From Oopsacas minuta (Eukaryota; Porifera; Hexactinellida; Lyssacinosida; Leucopsacidae), in NCBI GenBank assembly GCA_024704765.1, contig JAKMXF010000326.1, positions 248,001 through 312,000 on the forward strand: a stretch of 64,000 nucleotides of DNA, in the 5' to 3' direction. How positions within the stretch are numbered: position 1 is the stretch's first letter; every line of letters starts with the position of its first letter. A model generated the notes under the pieces. The model worked only from the letters and a program-made list of their open reading frames with translations, had not been told where the DNA came from and made no database searches. Below are positions 12,912-22,419 of the stretch, one piece after another. The translations under genes were made by a program, and so were the position numbers.

Positions 12912-13451
12912 TTAAATTTCCACTATTAGATACAAACCTCCAACAGTTTGAAGGTAATTCAAAATTGTAAATTTAATAAATGCCGGACAAGAACTATGTA
13001 TCATAGCCCAGCTATAATCCATTTCTACTTTATTTATGTAAAAGTCTCTATTAATTACTAATTTTGCACTTAAACACCACTTATTCAAGAAATGTGAAAT
13101 TTCAGCTGTACCATGATCACTACTGATTATTTCTGCTACTGGTATTGGACTGGTGGAATACTCAGAATGCTGGATAGTTAGAGCATAATAAAATATTTTG
13201 TTAAAGCATGGAGGTTTACTAATTAGGGACCCAGGTACATCTAAACATATGACTACATCATGTCCCTTAAACAACTGTAAGAATTTTATTTGCTTAGAAG
13301 TTAGAAGTATACATATGTATACTAAATGGATCTTGCAAAAAGTACCGAGCATAACCTGGAATAGGGGAATCAGGGAGTAGATGACGAAGTACTGCTGAGT
13401 AACTGCTACATCTTCTATGTAAGAATTAGAAAAGCTACTAGCGGATTTCAT
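12912..13451 (-). pseudogene. MULE-like transposase core relic
   Basis: A 179-residue open stretch contains DVVICLDVPGSL (usually LDATGS), FYYALTIQHSEYSTSPIPVAEI and INKVEMDYSWAMIHS. This pattern (acidic first motif, PIP-E-I block, DYSWALIH) is that of a MULE-like transposase family frequent in arthropod genomes. A second, more broken copy lies at 31298-31866. Only the core is present, with no zinc-binding ends or terminal repeats. Assignment to MULE is tentative. Confidence 0.5.
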
Positions 13452-14311
13452 TCATGATTTAACCTTCCTTAAACATTCCAAAGATTTAAATATGTTAAAT
13501 TTCCATAACAAAATCCTCCTGTTTTGTCACTATCGTTGAATTGTTTATTAAATATTTTGCTGACAGAATAATTATCTAACAATCCTCCAATATTTCTGCA
13601 CTATGTTACAAGATAAATTACGACTATAAGCATTCGTACCATCTGTATGATGAGTTGCAAGAGATCCTTCAGAAAAAACTTGACCACAACACGATTATTT
13701 AAATAATTCTCGTCCTCAATATAAAATACATATGCTCCACAAACAGGGAATTTAGACTCTGCTTTGCTCGAAAGAAAGGACTGTTTATCTTACGGCAATC
13801 AGACTTTTTCGACCAATAACACTGGTCAACAAAAAATTTGTTGTCTAGGATGTTAGATCCGTTTCTAAGTATATTTACCTCGGGGAATCTGAAGATGGCA
13901 TCGGCTTATCCGAATTGGCACTAGTTTTTGCGATACCAAATGTTAAATTTGGCCTGATAAGCATAAAAATAGTGAAGATATCTACACATAAATTTCTTCA
14001 CATTAATAGTGGCATCGTGTTTCAATGGTGACATTTAACTTTTTATGCTTCCAAGTGTAAAATTTGAATTATTGAAATTTGTAGTTTTCAAATGTAACTA
14101 TTAACTGCAAAACCGAAAATTTGGGAAGTATAATTTTATCATTATAGCTACTCCATATGAAATACATTTATCATTGTCAAAACAATTAATCGGTTAAAAG
14201 TAATAATATTAAAAAGAATACTAAACTTGTTTATTGAAGAACACCTAAAAATCGTCTCTTATTTGATTTTCTGTTATGGGATATCAGAGGGCACTCTCGC
14301 TGGAGGCTCCA

Positions 14312-15283
14312 TCAGTAATCTGCCATCATGAGGCTACCCCACCTGCCTTGATATCTCTCTTCAATGACCTTAATGTCCTGATGAAACCTTTCCCCCTGTT
14401 CCTTACTTAAATCCCCAAGATTTTCAGGGAAACGATCCAGGTGGCGAAATAGATAGTGAATCTTGATGCTCATGGTAGCATCTAAATCTTTAAATTTGTA
14501 AAGCATGTCATTGGCCAAATTTATGTAGTTGCTAGCTTTATTATTACCCAAGAAGTTATTGACTACCAAAACAAACGCACACGTCGCAGAAGATTCTAAA
14601 TTAATCATGGATTGGATGAAACCAGTGATTTTTATGAGACTGCGGATCTGAGGACTATGAAAGATCCCTGCTTTCAGTTTTCAATGCTCATTGCTGGAAA
14701 GGATCTCTAAATGTACTTGAAACAGGGGCCGTCATTATCTGGAGATGCTACTAACTGCCAGGGCTGTATCAACTCATTTATTGAATGAGTTGAATAAGTT
14801 GGTAACCCTAAATGAATGAGTTGAATGAGTTGATAGTTCAATGAAATGAGTTGAAATGAGATCAGCTCATTTCACACATATTTTTCTTTCGGTTTATTAT
14901 GTTAATTATCTCTGATACGGTAATAGTAGATGAATGAGTTGGTAGAAAAAAATGAGTTAATACAGCCTGCAAACTGTTATATTGAACCCAACTTGATTTG
15001 GAGGGGTGGAAGAATGATTTTCTCTAGGAACCAATGGTTCATGCAGAATGTTTGCTTCTCCAACTGTTAGATTCGATCTCAAGGAACACACTTTATTTAC
15101 TCAATTATCTTTGCGGGCACTGCTGTCCAATAAACATCTAAAACAAGGGTACTTATTGTATCCACTTTGTTGGCCAAGTAGAAAGTTTGCCATCTTGAGA
15201 TTAACACATATCAACCAACAAATGAATAATAATACACATTTTTGTTGAATCTTAAATTGGAAAATTTGTATGAAATTGACCAT
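14312..15283 (-). pseudogene. Relic of the CYICGEYT transposon protein, C-terminal half, split by a MITE
   Basis: From 15283 downward the frames read LICVNLKMANFLLGQQSGYN then KYPCFRCLLDSSARKD (about 15101-15200). MNHWFLEKIILPPLQIKLGS follows (about 14980-15045). A 211-bp MITE then interrupts the sequence. The text resumes with QLVASPDNDGPCFKYI at about 14705-14750. An open 98-residue piece (14312-14608) ends with FLGNNKASNY, FRHLDRFPENLGDLSKEQG and ERFHQDIKVIEERYQGRWG. All these blocks occur in this order in the intact family. Stops and the insertion show it is dead. Confidence 0.7.
14759..14969. mobile_element. hAT-type MITE, 211 bp
   Basis: The ends CAGGGCTGTATCAACTCATT and (from the right) CAGGCTGTATTAACTCATTT are inverted. 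Many internal AATGAGTTGA units are repeated. Flanks CTAACTGC (14751-14758) and CAAACTGT (14970-14977) agree at 6 of 8 positions, as expected for an old hAT 8-bp duplication. Removing the insert brings the two parts of the surrounding transposon protein relic together (KLGSI-QF / QLVASP). Confidence 0.75.
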
Positions 15284-15502
15284 CTTTTGAAATATTATGT
15301 TATATTTTATGTTTTGAAAAACGATGCTTTGATTATGTAAACAATTTTATCGAATTAGAAATGTGTGTTAAGGATGAAATAGGAATAAGTAATGAAATGC
15401 CTGAAGAATTTGAGGGGAATCAACTGTAAAATTAAATGCTGTCACTTATAGGCAAAAGTCACCCTTTGGTAAGTATTTCGAAAAGATTATGAGAGGACTA
15501 GA

Positions 15503-15541
15503 TCCAATATCAAGGTCATTCTGAATAACCTTGATATTGGA
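15503..15541. other. Strong hairpin
   Basis: TCCAATATCAAGGT is followed ten bases later by its reverse complement, giving a stem of 14 perfect pairs. No poly-T or coding context gives it a role. Confidence 0.6.
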
Positions 15542-16269
15542 GTCAGTACTTCTGAGGTAAAAGAAAATAATGTATGTTACTATCCTGGAATAATTTTATG
15601 TACAATTAATACGCAACTAATGTTTTAACAGACAAAACGCTTGTGTTGAAAATTGGTTTAGGACAGTTAAGCACAGCATTTATCCTTCCGAAACAAGAAT
15701 GAGAACAGCAGATTTCATCTGGTCAATTTATGTAAATATTGAGGATAGGATTGCTGCATTTAAATATGCTCTCATACCTTTTGCAAACATAACATTAAAA
15801 AGGAAAAGATAAATGGAAGTAGAAAATGAAGAAAATTATAAGGAGGAATGATCTAAAAGGAAAAGACCAAATTTAGCTATATAAAAACCTTCTGATTCAA
15901 ATATTTCAAAGGAATTTGTAAGTTTTAAATCGGAATATAAGCCAAAAGATAGTCTACAAAGACCGTTAATAAATACAACTACAGAAATACAAGTACCAAT
16001 CAAGACTGTGTGTGAACAGGTTAAACACCAGAAGAAGTTCAAAATATAAGTTCACCAGCAAAGGCAGTAGAAATAATTACCGATTTAGACCTTATAGAAT
16101 TGGGTAAACTAGATTATAAATTTCCTAAATTCTAACCCATTACTTATAAGGGAAGAAAAGATATTTGTGAAAGGTTAAATTTAAAATTGTATAATTCACT
16201 AGTTTATCCCGGAAATAAAATACTACAAAATTCAAATTTACGCGAATACTATCCTTCTAAATGTTACAT

Positions 16270-16733
16270 GTTTCTGGAGTTAGTAATTTTTTATTTTCTT
16301 CACTAGCATTTTGGATTACAGGAAATACCGATAATTCCATCAAATTCAATCAGTAATTACTGATAACATGGTTGGAAAGTTGAAAGAACCCTGTAATAAA
16401 TTTATCGAAAACAAATTTCCACGTTCAGTAATTAATTACAGAAATGTTAATGACTATATTATTAAAACGAATATGCGTATGAATACAACTTGGGGAACTG
16501 ATGTGGAAATAATTGCGGTAGTTTTATTATTGCAAACAGATGTTTGGATTTTGACTGCAAGTATGGGAAACAAATCGACGGTCTTTTCGGGTAAAGGGGC
16601 GAAAGTGATTGACGTCTTAGAATCACCTACAGCAAATCCTGAATGTTCAATATACTTAAATCATAATGAGGTTCATTATGAACCGATTTTAGAAGTAGAT
16701 AAAGCTGTTTTCCCTAAGACTACACCCCAGTGA
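16270..16733 (+). pseudogene. OTU-like cysteine protease relic with lost active site
   Basis: A frame near 16285 reads SNFLFSSLAFWITGNTDNSI, then shifts to the open frame 16368-16733 (ITDNMVGKLKEP, TTWGTDVEIIAVVLLLQTDV, then IYLNHNEVHYEPIL). The arrangement is that of an OTU domain: DGNCLFRALS-WITG, a WG-E-EI block, and a C-terminal H-YEPI. Here the DGNC catalytic motif has become VSNF, so the catalytic Cys is gone. OTU domains remove ubiquitin and often ride on transposons. The frame ends because the MITE at 16728 supplies the stop codon (CCC CAG TGA). Upstream, 15836-16260 keeps broken plus-strand frames that may be the same protein. A transposon origin is inferred. Confidence 0.5.
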
Positions 16734-16971
16734 GAAAATGCCTACTCCAATACGTATTCATATTCGGATCATGGATACTGTAGGGGATTAATTTCCACAT
16801 GTACATCTAATGAGGGTCTGAATATCAGAATTGGAAATCTACATGTTTTCACATGTTTAGTTACAGAATTTAATATTCTGAACCTCATTAGATGCAATAT
16901 CGGTGCAAATTATCCCTTTCATGAGCCATGGTCCTAATATGAACCATAATTTGGGGAGGCATTTTTCACTG
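16728..16971. mobile_element. Fold-back MITE, about 245 bp
   Basis: CAGTGAGAAAATGCCTACTC on the left pairs with CAGTGAAAAATGCCTCCCCA read from the right. The arms also share TTCATATT, GATCATGG/GACCATGG and CATCTAATGAGG, so the element folds over nearly its full length. No clear target duplication was found. Confidence 0.65.
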
Positions 16972-17139
16972 GAGGCTGTTTCATTAAGTTGTATAACATA
17001 TTAAATATCGAAAACATTAATTTAAGTAATTTAATAATGCTTACATTATTCCCTATGGCAAGTTTGAATAGAGAGAGCGGGTCTCATCAATGAACACTAC
17101 ATCGGCGAATGTAATTGTTATCTCATAATATAATAGTTC

Positions 17140-17175
17140 AGTATGCTCTATATATATATGTATATATATAAAAAT
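17140..17175. repeat. TA-rich microsatellite
   Basis: TATATATATGTATATATATA lies in plain AT-rich DNA. Confidence 0.7.
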
Positions 17176-18369
17176 AAGGTCTTGTACAAAGTACAGAGTA
17201 TAATTTGGCATATGGCGACCAGTTGCAGAATATCAGGATTGGAGGATAAGATAATACATTCCATGTTTATGTTATAGATTAATGAATTAAATGGTATAAT
17301 GGAGTATTCTCCTGCTTAACTGACTCATCTTTGGTGTCAATAATTCTATTCCGAGTACCTACATTGTTGAAAAGTGGTTCATACATGTTAAATCAAGCTT
17401 TGAAGTGGAAGATTCAAATAGAATGTGTAATATAGGTTTACACATACTACGGTAGTTTTTGCAGTATATTGGAATCATTCTTTGTGTAGAATTAATAAGA
17501 TAAGTGATATTTGTATATTGGTGGTAAATGGTTGGTATTTTATAATTGTTTAACATATGGATTAAAATAGCTCTGGCCTAAATCAAAAATCTCTCTTTGA
17601 ACCATCCTGAGGAAGTATTTTATAAGATGAGAGTGGTATGATAACAACTCTTTAGTGTGTAAGTTAATACTGAATACTATCTCTATGAATGTATTTCAGA
17701 TATTATCTGTATAATTCTATTTGAGATAATACTTGTATAATTATATATCAGATATTATCTGTATAAATGTTACTATAATATTATATATGTGTACAATATT
17801 GTATCTACGTAATGTTCAGTTTCAAATATTTAAGGAAGAATTGAATATGGTTTTTCTTTTTAGCATTTACACATTCAGATTTACGATAAGGAACTGGAGC
17901 TTTGGATTCTAGATACTTAAAGCCGAAATATGATTTCTACAGATATTCACAAATGTACTTCTATCGGTGGTTACACTACACAATTATACCAATTGGTTGA
18001 TTATTTTCAAGAAAAACTTTAAATGGAACCATCAATTAGCGTGACTCCGCTTCTCTCATTGCTAGATAAAAGAACATTCTAAGTAATTACGTCTTAAACT
18101 ACGTTTATGTACCTGGTTCAAAGTATAATTTGTATGATGATTAAATTAAATAAATAAATACATTTGTATATTTTCAACCCATTTGAACTAAATTTCGGAA
18201 TTGTTGATGAAAGACAGTTAGAATGGGAACTATAGCAAGTATTATAATCTGACCTCCCATTACGTAAACGGGTGATAGTCCTTCAAGTTAGTTATAGTAC
18301 AATATAAAATACAATTATGAATAAAAAAGGAAATTGAAAATTAATTAAACAAAAAATATTTAGACTAGA
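17176..18369. other. No gene seen
   Basis: AT-rich; the block CAGATATTATCTGTATAA occurs twice (about 17697-17765) with a degenerate third form between. Nothing else was identified. Confidence 0.35.
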
Positions 18370-18803
18370 AAAGCCTACAAAAGGTACTAGCGACCCCTAG
18401 TTATTTTAAGGAAATTGAATTATAGAATATCAAAGGTACCTCTAAATTTTGAGGCGATTCTGTCTATAGAAAATTTCCAGAATTGAGTTCAAAGTTGGAG
18501 TTCGTAATTCACAAAAAATAAGAAATTATTGATTATTAGAAGTGGATGCGAGTGATAATTTTCAGTATTTCTAGAAAATATTAGTATTGTTATAAACGTT
18601 TACATCTCATCTATTGATTAATATCAAAATAATTGAGGTTCACTTATATTTAGGGTAAGAAATGTGAGTTAGAACTGACTCTAATTATGTAGTACCTCAT
18701 AAATGCCCACTAACCACTGAAATTGGAATTGCCATAACTTCGCGAGTTTTCAATATTTTTCAATGAAATATTATTAACATAAACGCTCATATGACACAAA
18801 TGT
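18370..18803 (-). repeat. Repeat A, copy 2 (inverted)
   Basis: This is the reverse complement of 9553-9992, with near-identical internal blocks such as AGGTACCTCTAAATTTTGAG and GCCATAACTTCGCGAGTTTT. It joins half of element B at about 18804-18807 without a gap. Confidence 0.75.
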
Positions 18804-18806
18804 ATA

Positions 18807-19301
18807 GGAAATCAACTAGGGTTAGGAGGAATAAGTCGAAGTAATATTTTCGAATGATATGACTATGCTAACCCTTGAATTCCAAAATAACCTCTTGGTA
18901 GCGGCCACTTGTGCCACCTTGGGCAAAAGGTGGCACAAATGGCACAAATTGAAATTCATCTATAACTCTGGTAAAAATTGTTCAATCCGATTGGAAATTT
19001 CAATCTGGGGTAACTCGCCTATATAGAATTCAAATATCAAGTCAGAAATTATAGATTCTTAATAGGCTTTAAATTACCACATATTTTGATTATCAATAAT
19101 TATCTAATAATTATTAATAATTAACACCTTCAAAAAGTGTAAATCGAAAATATTTTTTTGAAATTCTTGAAAAACATGTTATTCTATGCAAATTACTAGA
19201 TAGCAGCTACGAATATAGACTACACAATATATAGGAGCGGGAAAGAGTAAACAATTTATGACAACATATTTGTGTGTTCGAATACTTTTGTCCTCTGACT
19301 G
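18807..19301 (+). mobile_element. Half of fold-back element B
   Basis: Nearly identical to 48795-49296, the right arm and centre of the complete element B. It keeps the terminal CTTTTGTCCTCTGACTG but lacks the left arm, and begins exactly at AGGAAATCAACTAGGG where repeat A stops. Confidence 0.75.
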
Positions 19302-19463
19302 ATGTTTGAGTTAGTTACGGTTAATCATGTGCTAACGTATGTTGTATTCACGCCTCCCCCAGATTTTGTGACTTTTGGACAAAACTTTTGTGGTTATTGG
19401 GAATTCCGCTTAATCGGACTAAAGGGCCGGAACCGATGTATCTCGATTAAGCGGAGTTGACCG
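19302..19463 (-). mobile_element. Tigger/pogo-type terminal fragment
   Basis: Read on the minus strand from 19463, it begins CGGTCAACTCCGCTTAATCG followed by an inner TCCGATTAAGCGGAATTCCC. This is the typical layout of Tigger-type ends with subterminal repeats, and it abuts a TA (19464-19465). No transposase frame or matching left end is nearby. Confidence 0.5.
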
Positions 19464-20977
19464 TATTCATAAGTTCATAACAATGCATTTATCGTTCGGA
19501 GAAATTATAATAAGTTAATAACAAAGGGCAAATAGAACAATAAATGCGTCGTTTTTCTTAGTAGCTTGTCTGCGAACACACCAAACATATGATGTGTTCG
19601 CGCGAAAAGACTAAGTTCGCTAATATATAGCAACATTTACACCTGAGACTATTGATAATTGACGAGATATCTACAGTTGATTCTGGGATACTAACGTGGC
19701 TAAATGAAATTGTATGTACATTATGGAGGCTGGAGATGAGTCTGGCAGAGGGTTCTATTGTCTGTGAATGGGGTTTCCATGAGCTCAAGCAAGTAGGAAA
19801 TTGTGAATGTTTCAAGCAATAATTGACAAAATTAGTATACTAGATGAACGATTTAGGTGGCCAAAAACTTTTCCTTAACAGTAAATCAGGTACATACAAT
19901 TGTTACTCAATAACTCCGGATAAAGATAAAGAAATTTGACAGTAAGTTTGTGGTCGTATTCACATAGTCCAACCTATAGTGTGGGATGTCATTACAAATA
20001 TACATGGCATAGGGGAAGGAGTGAAGCTGGTCAGGACATAAACAATCGTCCCTAACCTAAATACTGAATGAAGAGAAATATATAGCATATTCATTTTATC
20101 TCAGACAACTACGAACCACCAATTTGTAATTTCAAAACAATGACTTGAAAAGTAACAAATATGATTCATATTACAAATTGAAATATACCAATTGAGGAAA
20201 ATACAACTCAGAATTACACTACACTCCTTGACCAAAAGTATTGGAATACCATTCCACAACTGACACATGGCACAAGTTTGCAGGAAACTTTCGTCTCGAA
20301 AACTGAAGATACTATCTAACTGTTTTGAACATAATATTACTGTAAACAACGTGCAAAGGCGATTGTTCTTTACTTTCTGCTATATCCCCAGAAGTTACAA
20401 CATATTCTCGCAATGCGACATTTGTCTCACAAATGGTAAGATGTTCCAAAGCCTTTGGACAGACGTGTACATGGGTTCCAAATTACACAACACCAGATAT
20501 CCAAGGAATATCTGTAAACGAACGAATATTTGAACATTCGTTCATATTTATGATTAAACATTTTCACAAGTTTAACGAAACAATTTGAGAGAGAATTAGA
20601 GGTTGAAAATGAGTTATATTCAATTAGTTAGTATGGGAGAACATTCAATCATTATGAATCTTTAGAAAATGAATATGGATAAAATACATTAAAGAATGTG
20701 GTTTATAAAAACGAAATCCAAATACTGGAAATTTGTAAATTCGTTTATTCCTAAATATATGCAAATAAAATGAATTAAAGAAAACATGAAAAAATTGAGA
20801 TTTGCAACTCTCATGAAGTCATCAATGGGTTATAACTCCGATTGATCCCACCTAGCTGAAAAGAACACTGATCTACAAAACATCTAAACTTGATTTAGCA
20901 GAGAAACAACAACCAACATTGGTTACGATAAAAAAATCATAGAAAAATGCATTCACAATATATATAATGAACATTAC
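19464..20977. other. Downstream of AK7 exon 3: no gene seen
   Basis: This holds several short frames on both strands without recognisable domains. It should be AK7 intron 3 sequence if the gene is intact. Confidence 0.35.
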
Positions 20978-21255
20978 CTAGTTCTTGAAGCAAGATTTTC
21001 CAGTAATTGAATTTGCTCATGAATAACATCTCCAATACAGATATGATGAATCTTGTAGTGCATTGAAATTAATTTAGCAATTGTAGTCTTCCCAGAGGCT
21101 GGAGGGCCAAATATGCACATCTTAAGGGGGAGCAAGTTGCGTTTTTTCTTAAATTCACCAACAATTGAAGATATGTTTTCAACTAAACCCGTATCGCATT
21201 GCCATTGAAAATTCATATTATCTCTTATATAACGGGAATCCATATGTAGATTCAC
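20978..21255 (-). CDS. AK7: AK7 exon 3: start of adenylate kinase domain (Walker A)
   Basis: This 278-bp exon opens with VNLHMDS directly after an AG acceptor, matching VNLRMEA in AK7, and carries the phosphate-binding loop GPPASGKTT at exon residues 50-58 (about protein residues 349-357). K56 of the exon is the expected ATP-phosphate lysine. The next part, SMHYKIHHICIGDVI, matches the AMP-binding start of the kinase domain (YYKLHHIQLKDVI in human). Adenylate kinases interconvert 2 ADP with ATP and AMP; AK7 is linked to axonemes in vertebrates. The exon ends within a codon at AG|GTAATG. The LID and lower AMP-binding parts (expected near an ILDGFP motif) were looked for on the minus strand down to position 1 and not found. 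Confidence 0.9.
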
Positions 21256-21460
21256 CTATAAAATTAAGGATAAATAACCTAAAATATATAAGTATTCAAA
21301 TGCATTAAAAGAGATTACATTGTTGGGAAGATTGGGAACTTGAGGATCCAGTGAAATAAAGTTAGTCTCAGCACTAATGGGCGAGTGAATAATTGCAATT
21401 CCCTAAATAAAAAGTATTGGAATTACAGGGAATAAAAACGAGGAAAATTGTGGTTCGATA

Positions 21461-22040
21461 GGGTGTGCACAGTTCGCTTGCTAGATCGCTGCACAACTGC
21501 ATACTACCTCAAGTTAGATTAAGTATTTAACAGATAAATTTCTTAGCGCTTTTGGTCGCTAGGCGACGTGATAAACTCGGCACTTGGTGCCTCGGGCAGA
21601 TAATATAGAAGAAATTTTAACATGATAACATGAAAGGTTCACACAAATTAGATCAAATGGCGTTCTATGATAATTGGCAGCTCTTACGTGGCTTAGGGTT
21701 AGTAAACTCGGCACTTCGTGCCTCAGGTATTAAGAAATTCTGAAATTTTTCAAAATTTGGAACATTTGATGTTTTTGTACAGTTATGATGACGTAATAAT
21801 TCAATAGTGAGTCAGCTTTTGGCCAAAATTATGAATCCAGAACGTTCGGCATATTGAGGGGGAATCTGTGGTTTCTACCGTATATGTTGGCAGAGCAGTG
21901 GTTAATAATGTGCGTTTTCATAAACTTAAAAATGTGGCAATGACATCATAATTCGTCATAGGTGTGAATTTTCGTCCAAGACTCGAACTTGTCCGATCTA
22001 AGCCCAAAATATCCCAGTATGCCAAAAATCAGCTCTGGGC
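21461..22040 (+). repeat. Dispersed repeat family C, copy 2
   Basis: The copy contains GCTTGCTAGATCGCTGCACA, TTGGTCGCTAGGCGACGTGA, AACTCGGCACTTGGTGCCTC (a second AAACTCGGCACTTCGTGCCTC lies near 21705-21725) and CGTCATAGGTGTGAATTTTC. The order matches copy 1 at 2068-2600. It lies just upstream (in gene sense) of AK7 exon 3. Confidence 0.65.
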
Positions 22041-22078
22041 GTCTTCCAGTTTCTTCAATCAATTCTGGATGCATAAAC

Positions 22079-22413
22079 ATATATATGTAACAGTCAATGT
22101 ATAAAATCAGTCAATTTACAAATTGACTGAAATCTCCAGGCAATTTATAAATGACTGAATCATTGGTAGGTATTTTGGACAGATTGTCTGAAACCTATTA
22201 TGAATTTCAATTAATTAAGCAGTGAATAATGGAAAATCTCCAATTTTTGTTATTACAAACTATATACCCCAAATTAACTTAAGGATAAATATTGTATGAG
22301 AAAAACCACAGAAATTTTGCTAATTCAAAACATATACCTTACTTAAGTGAATCAGTCTATTTCAGTCAATTTGTAACTTGACTGATTTCTACATTGACTG
22401 CAACATATATACA
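22079..22413. mobile_element. MITE with about 55-bp terminal inverted repeats
   Basis: The left arm (22079-22133) contains AACAGTCAATGTA, AATCAGTCAA and TTACAAATTGACTGAAAT. The right arm (22355-22413) is its reverse complement with few changes. The interior, about 220 bp, is AT-rich and non-coding. Confidence 0.65.
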
Positions 22414-22419
22414 TACACA

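Noticed and set aside
12912-13451. Host gene, because the frame is open for 179 residues
   Set aside because: A paralogous broken copy at 31298-31866 and transposase-like motifs point to a transposon.
16368-16733. Host gene with an OTU domain
   Set aside because: The catalytic Cys motif is lost, the frame is shifted upstream and the stop is supplied by a MITE.
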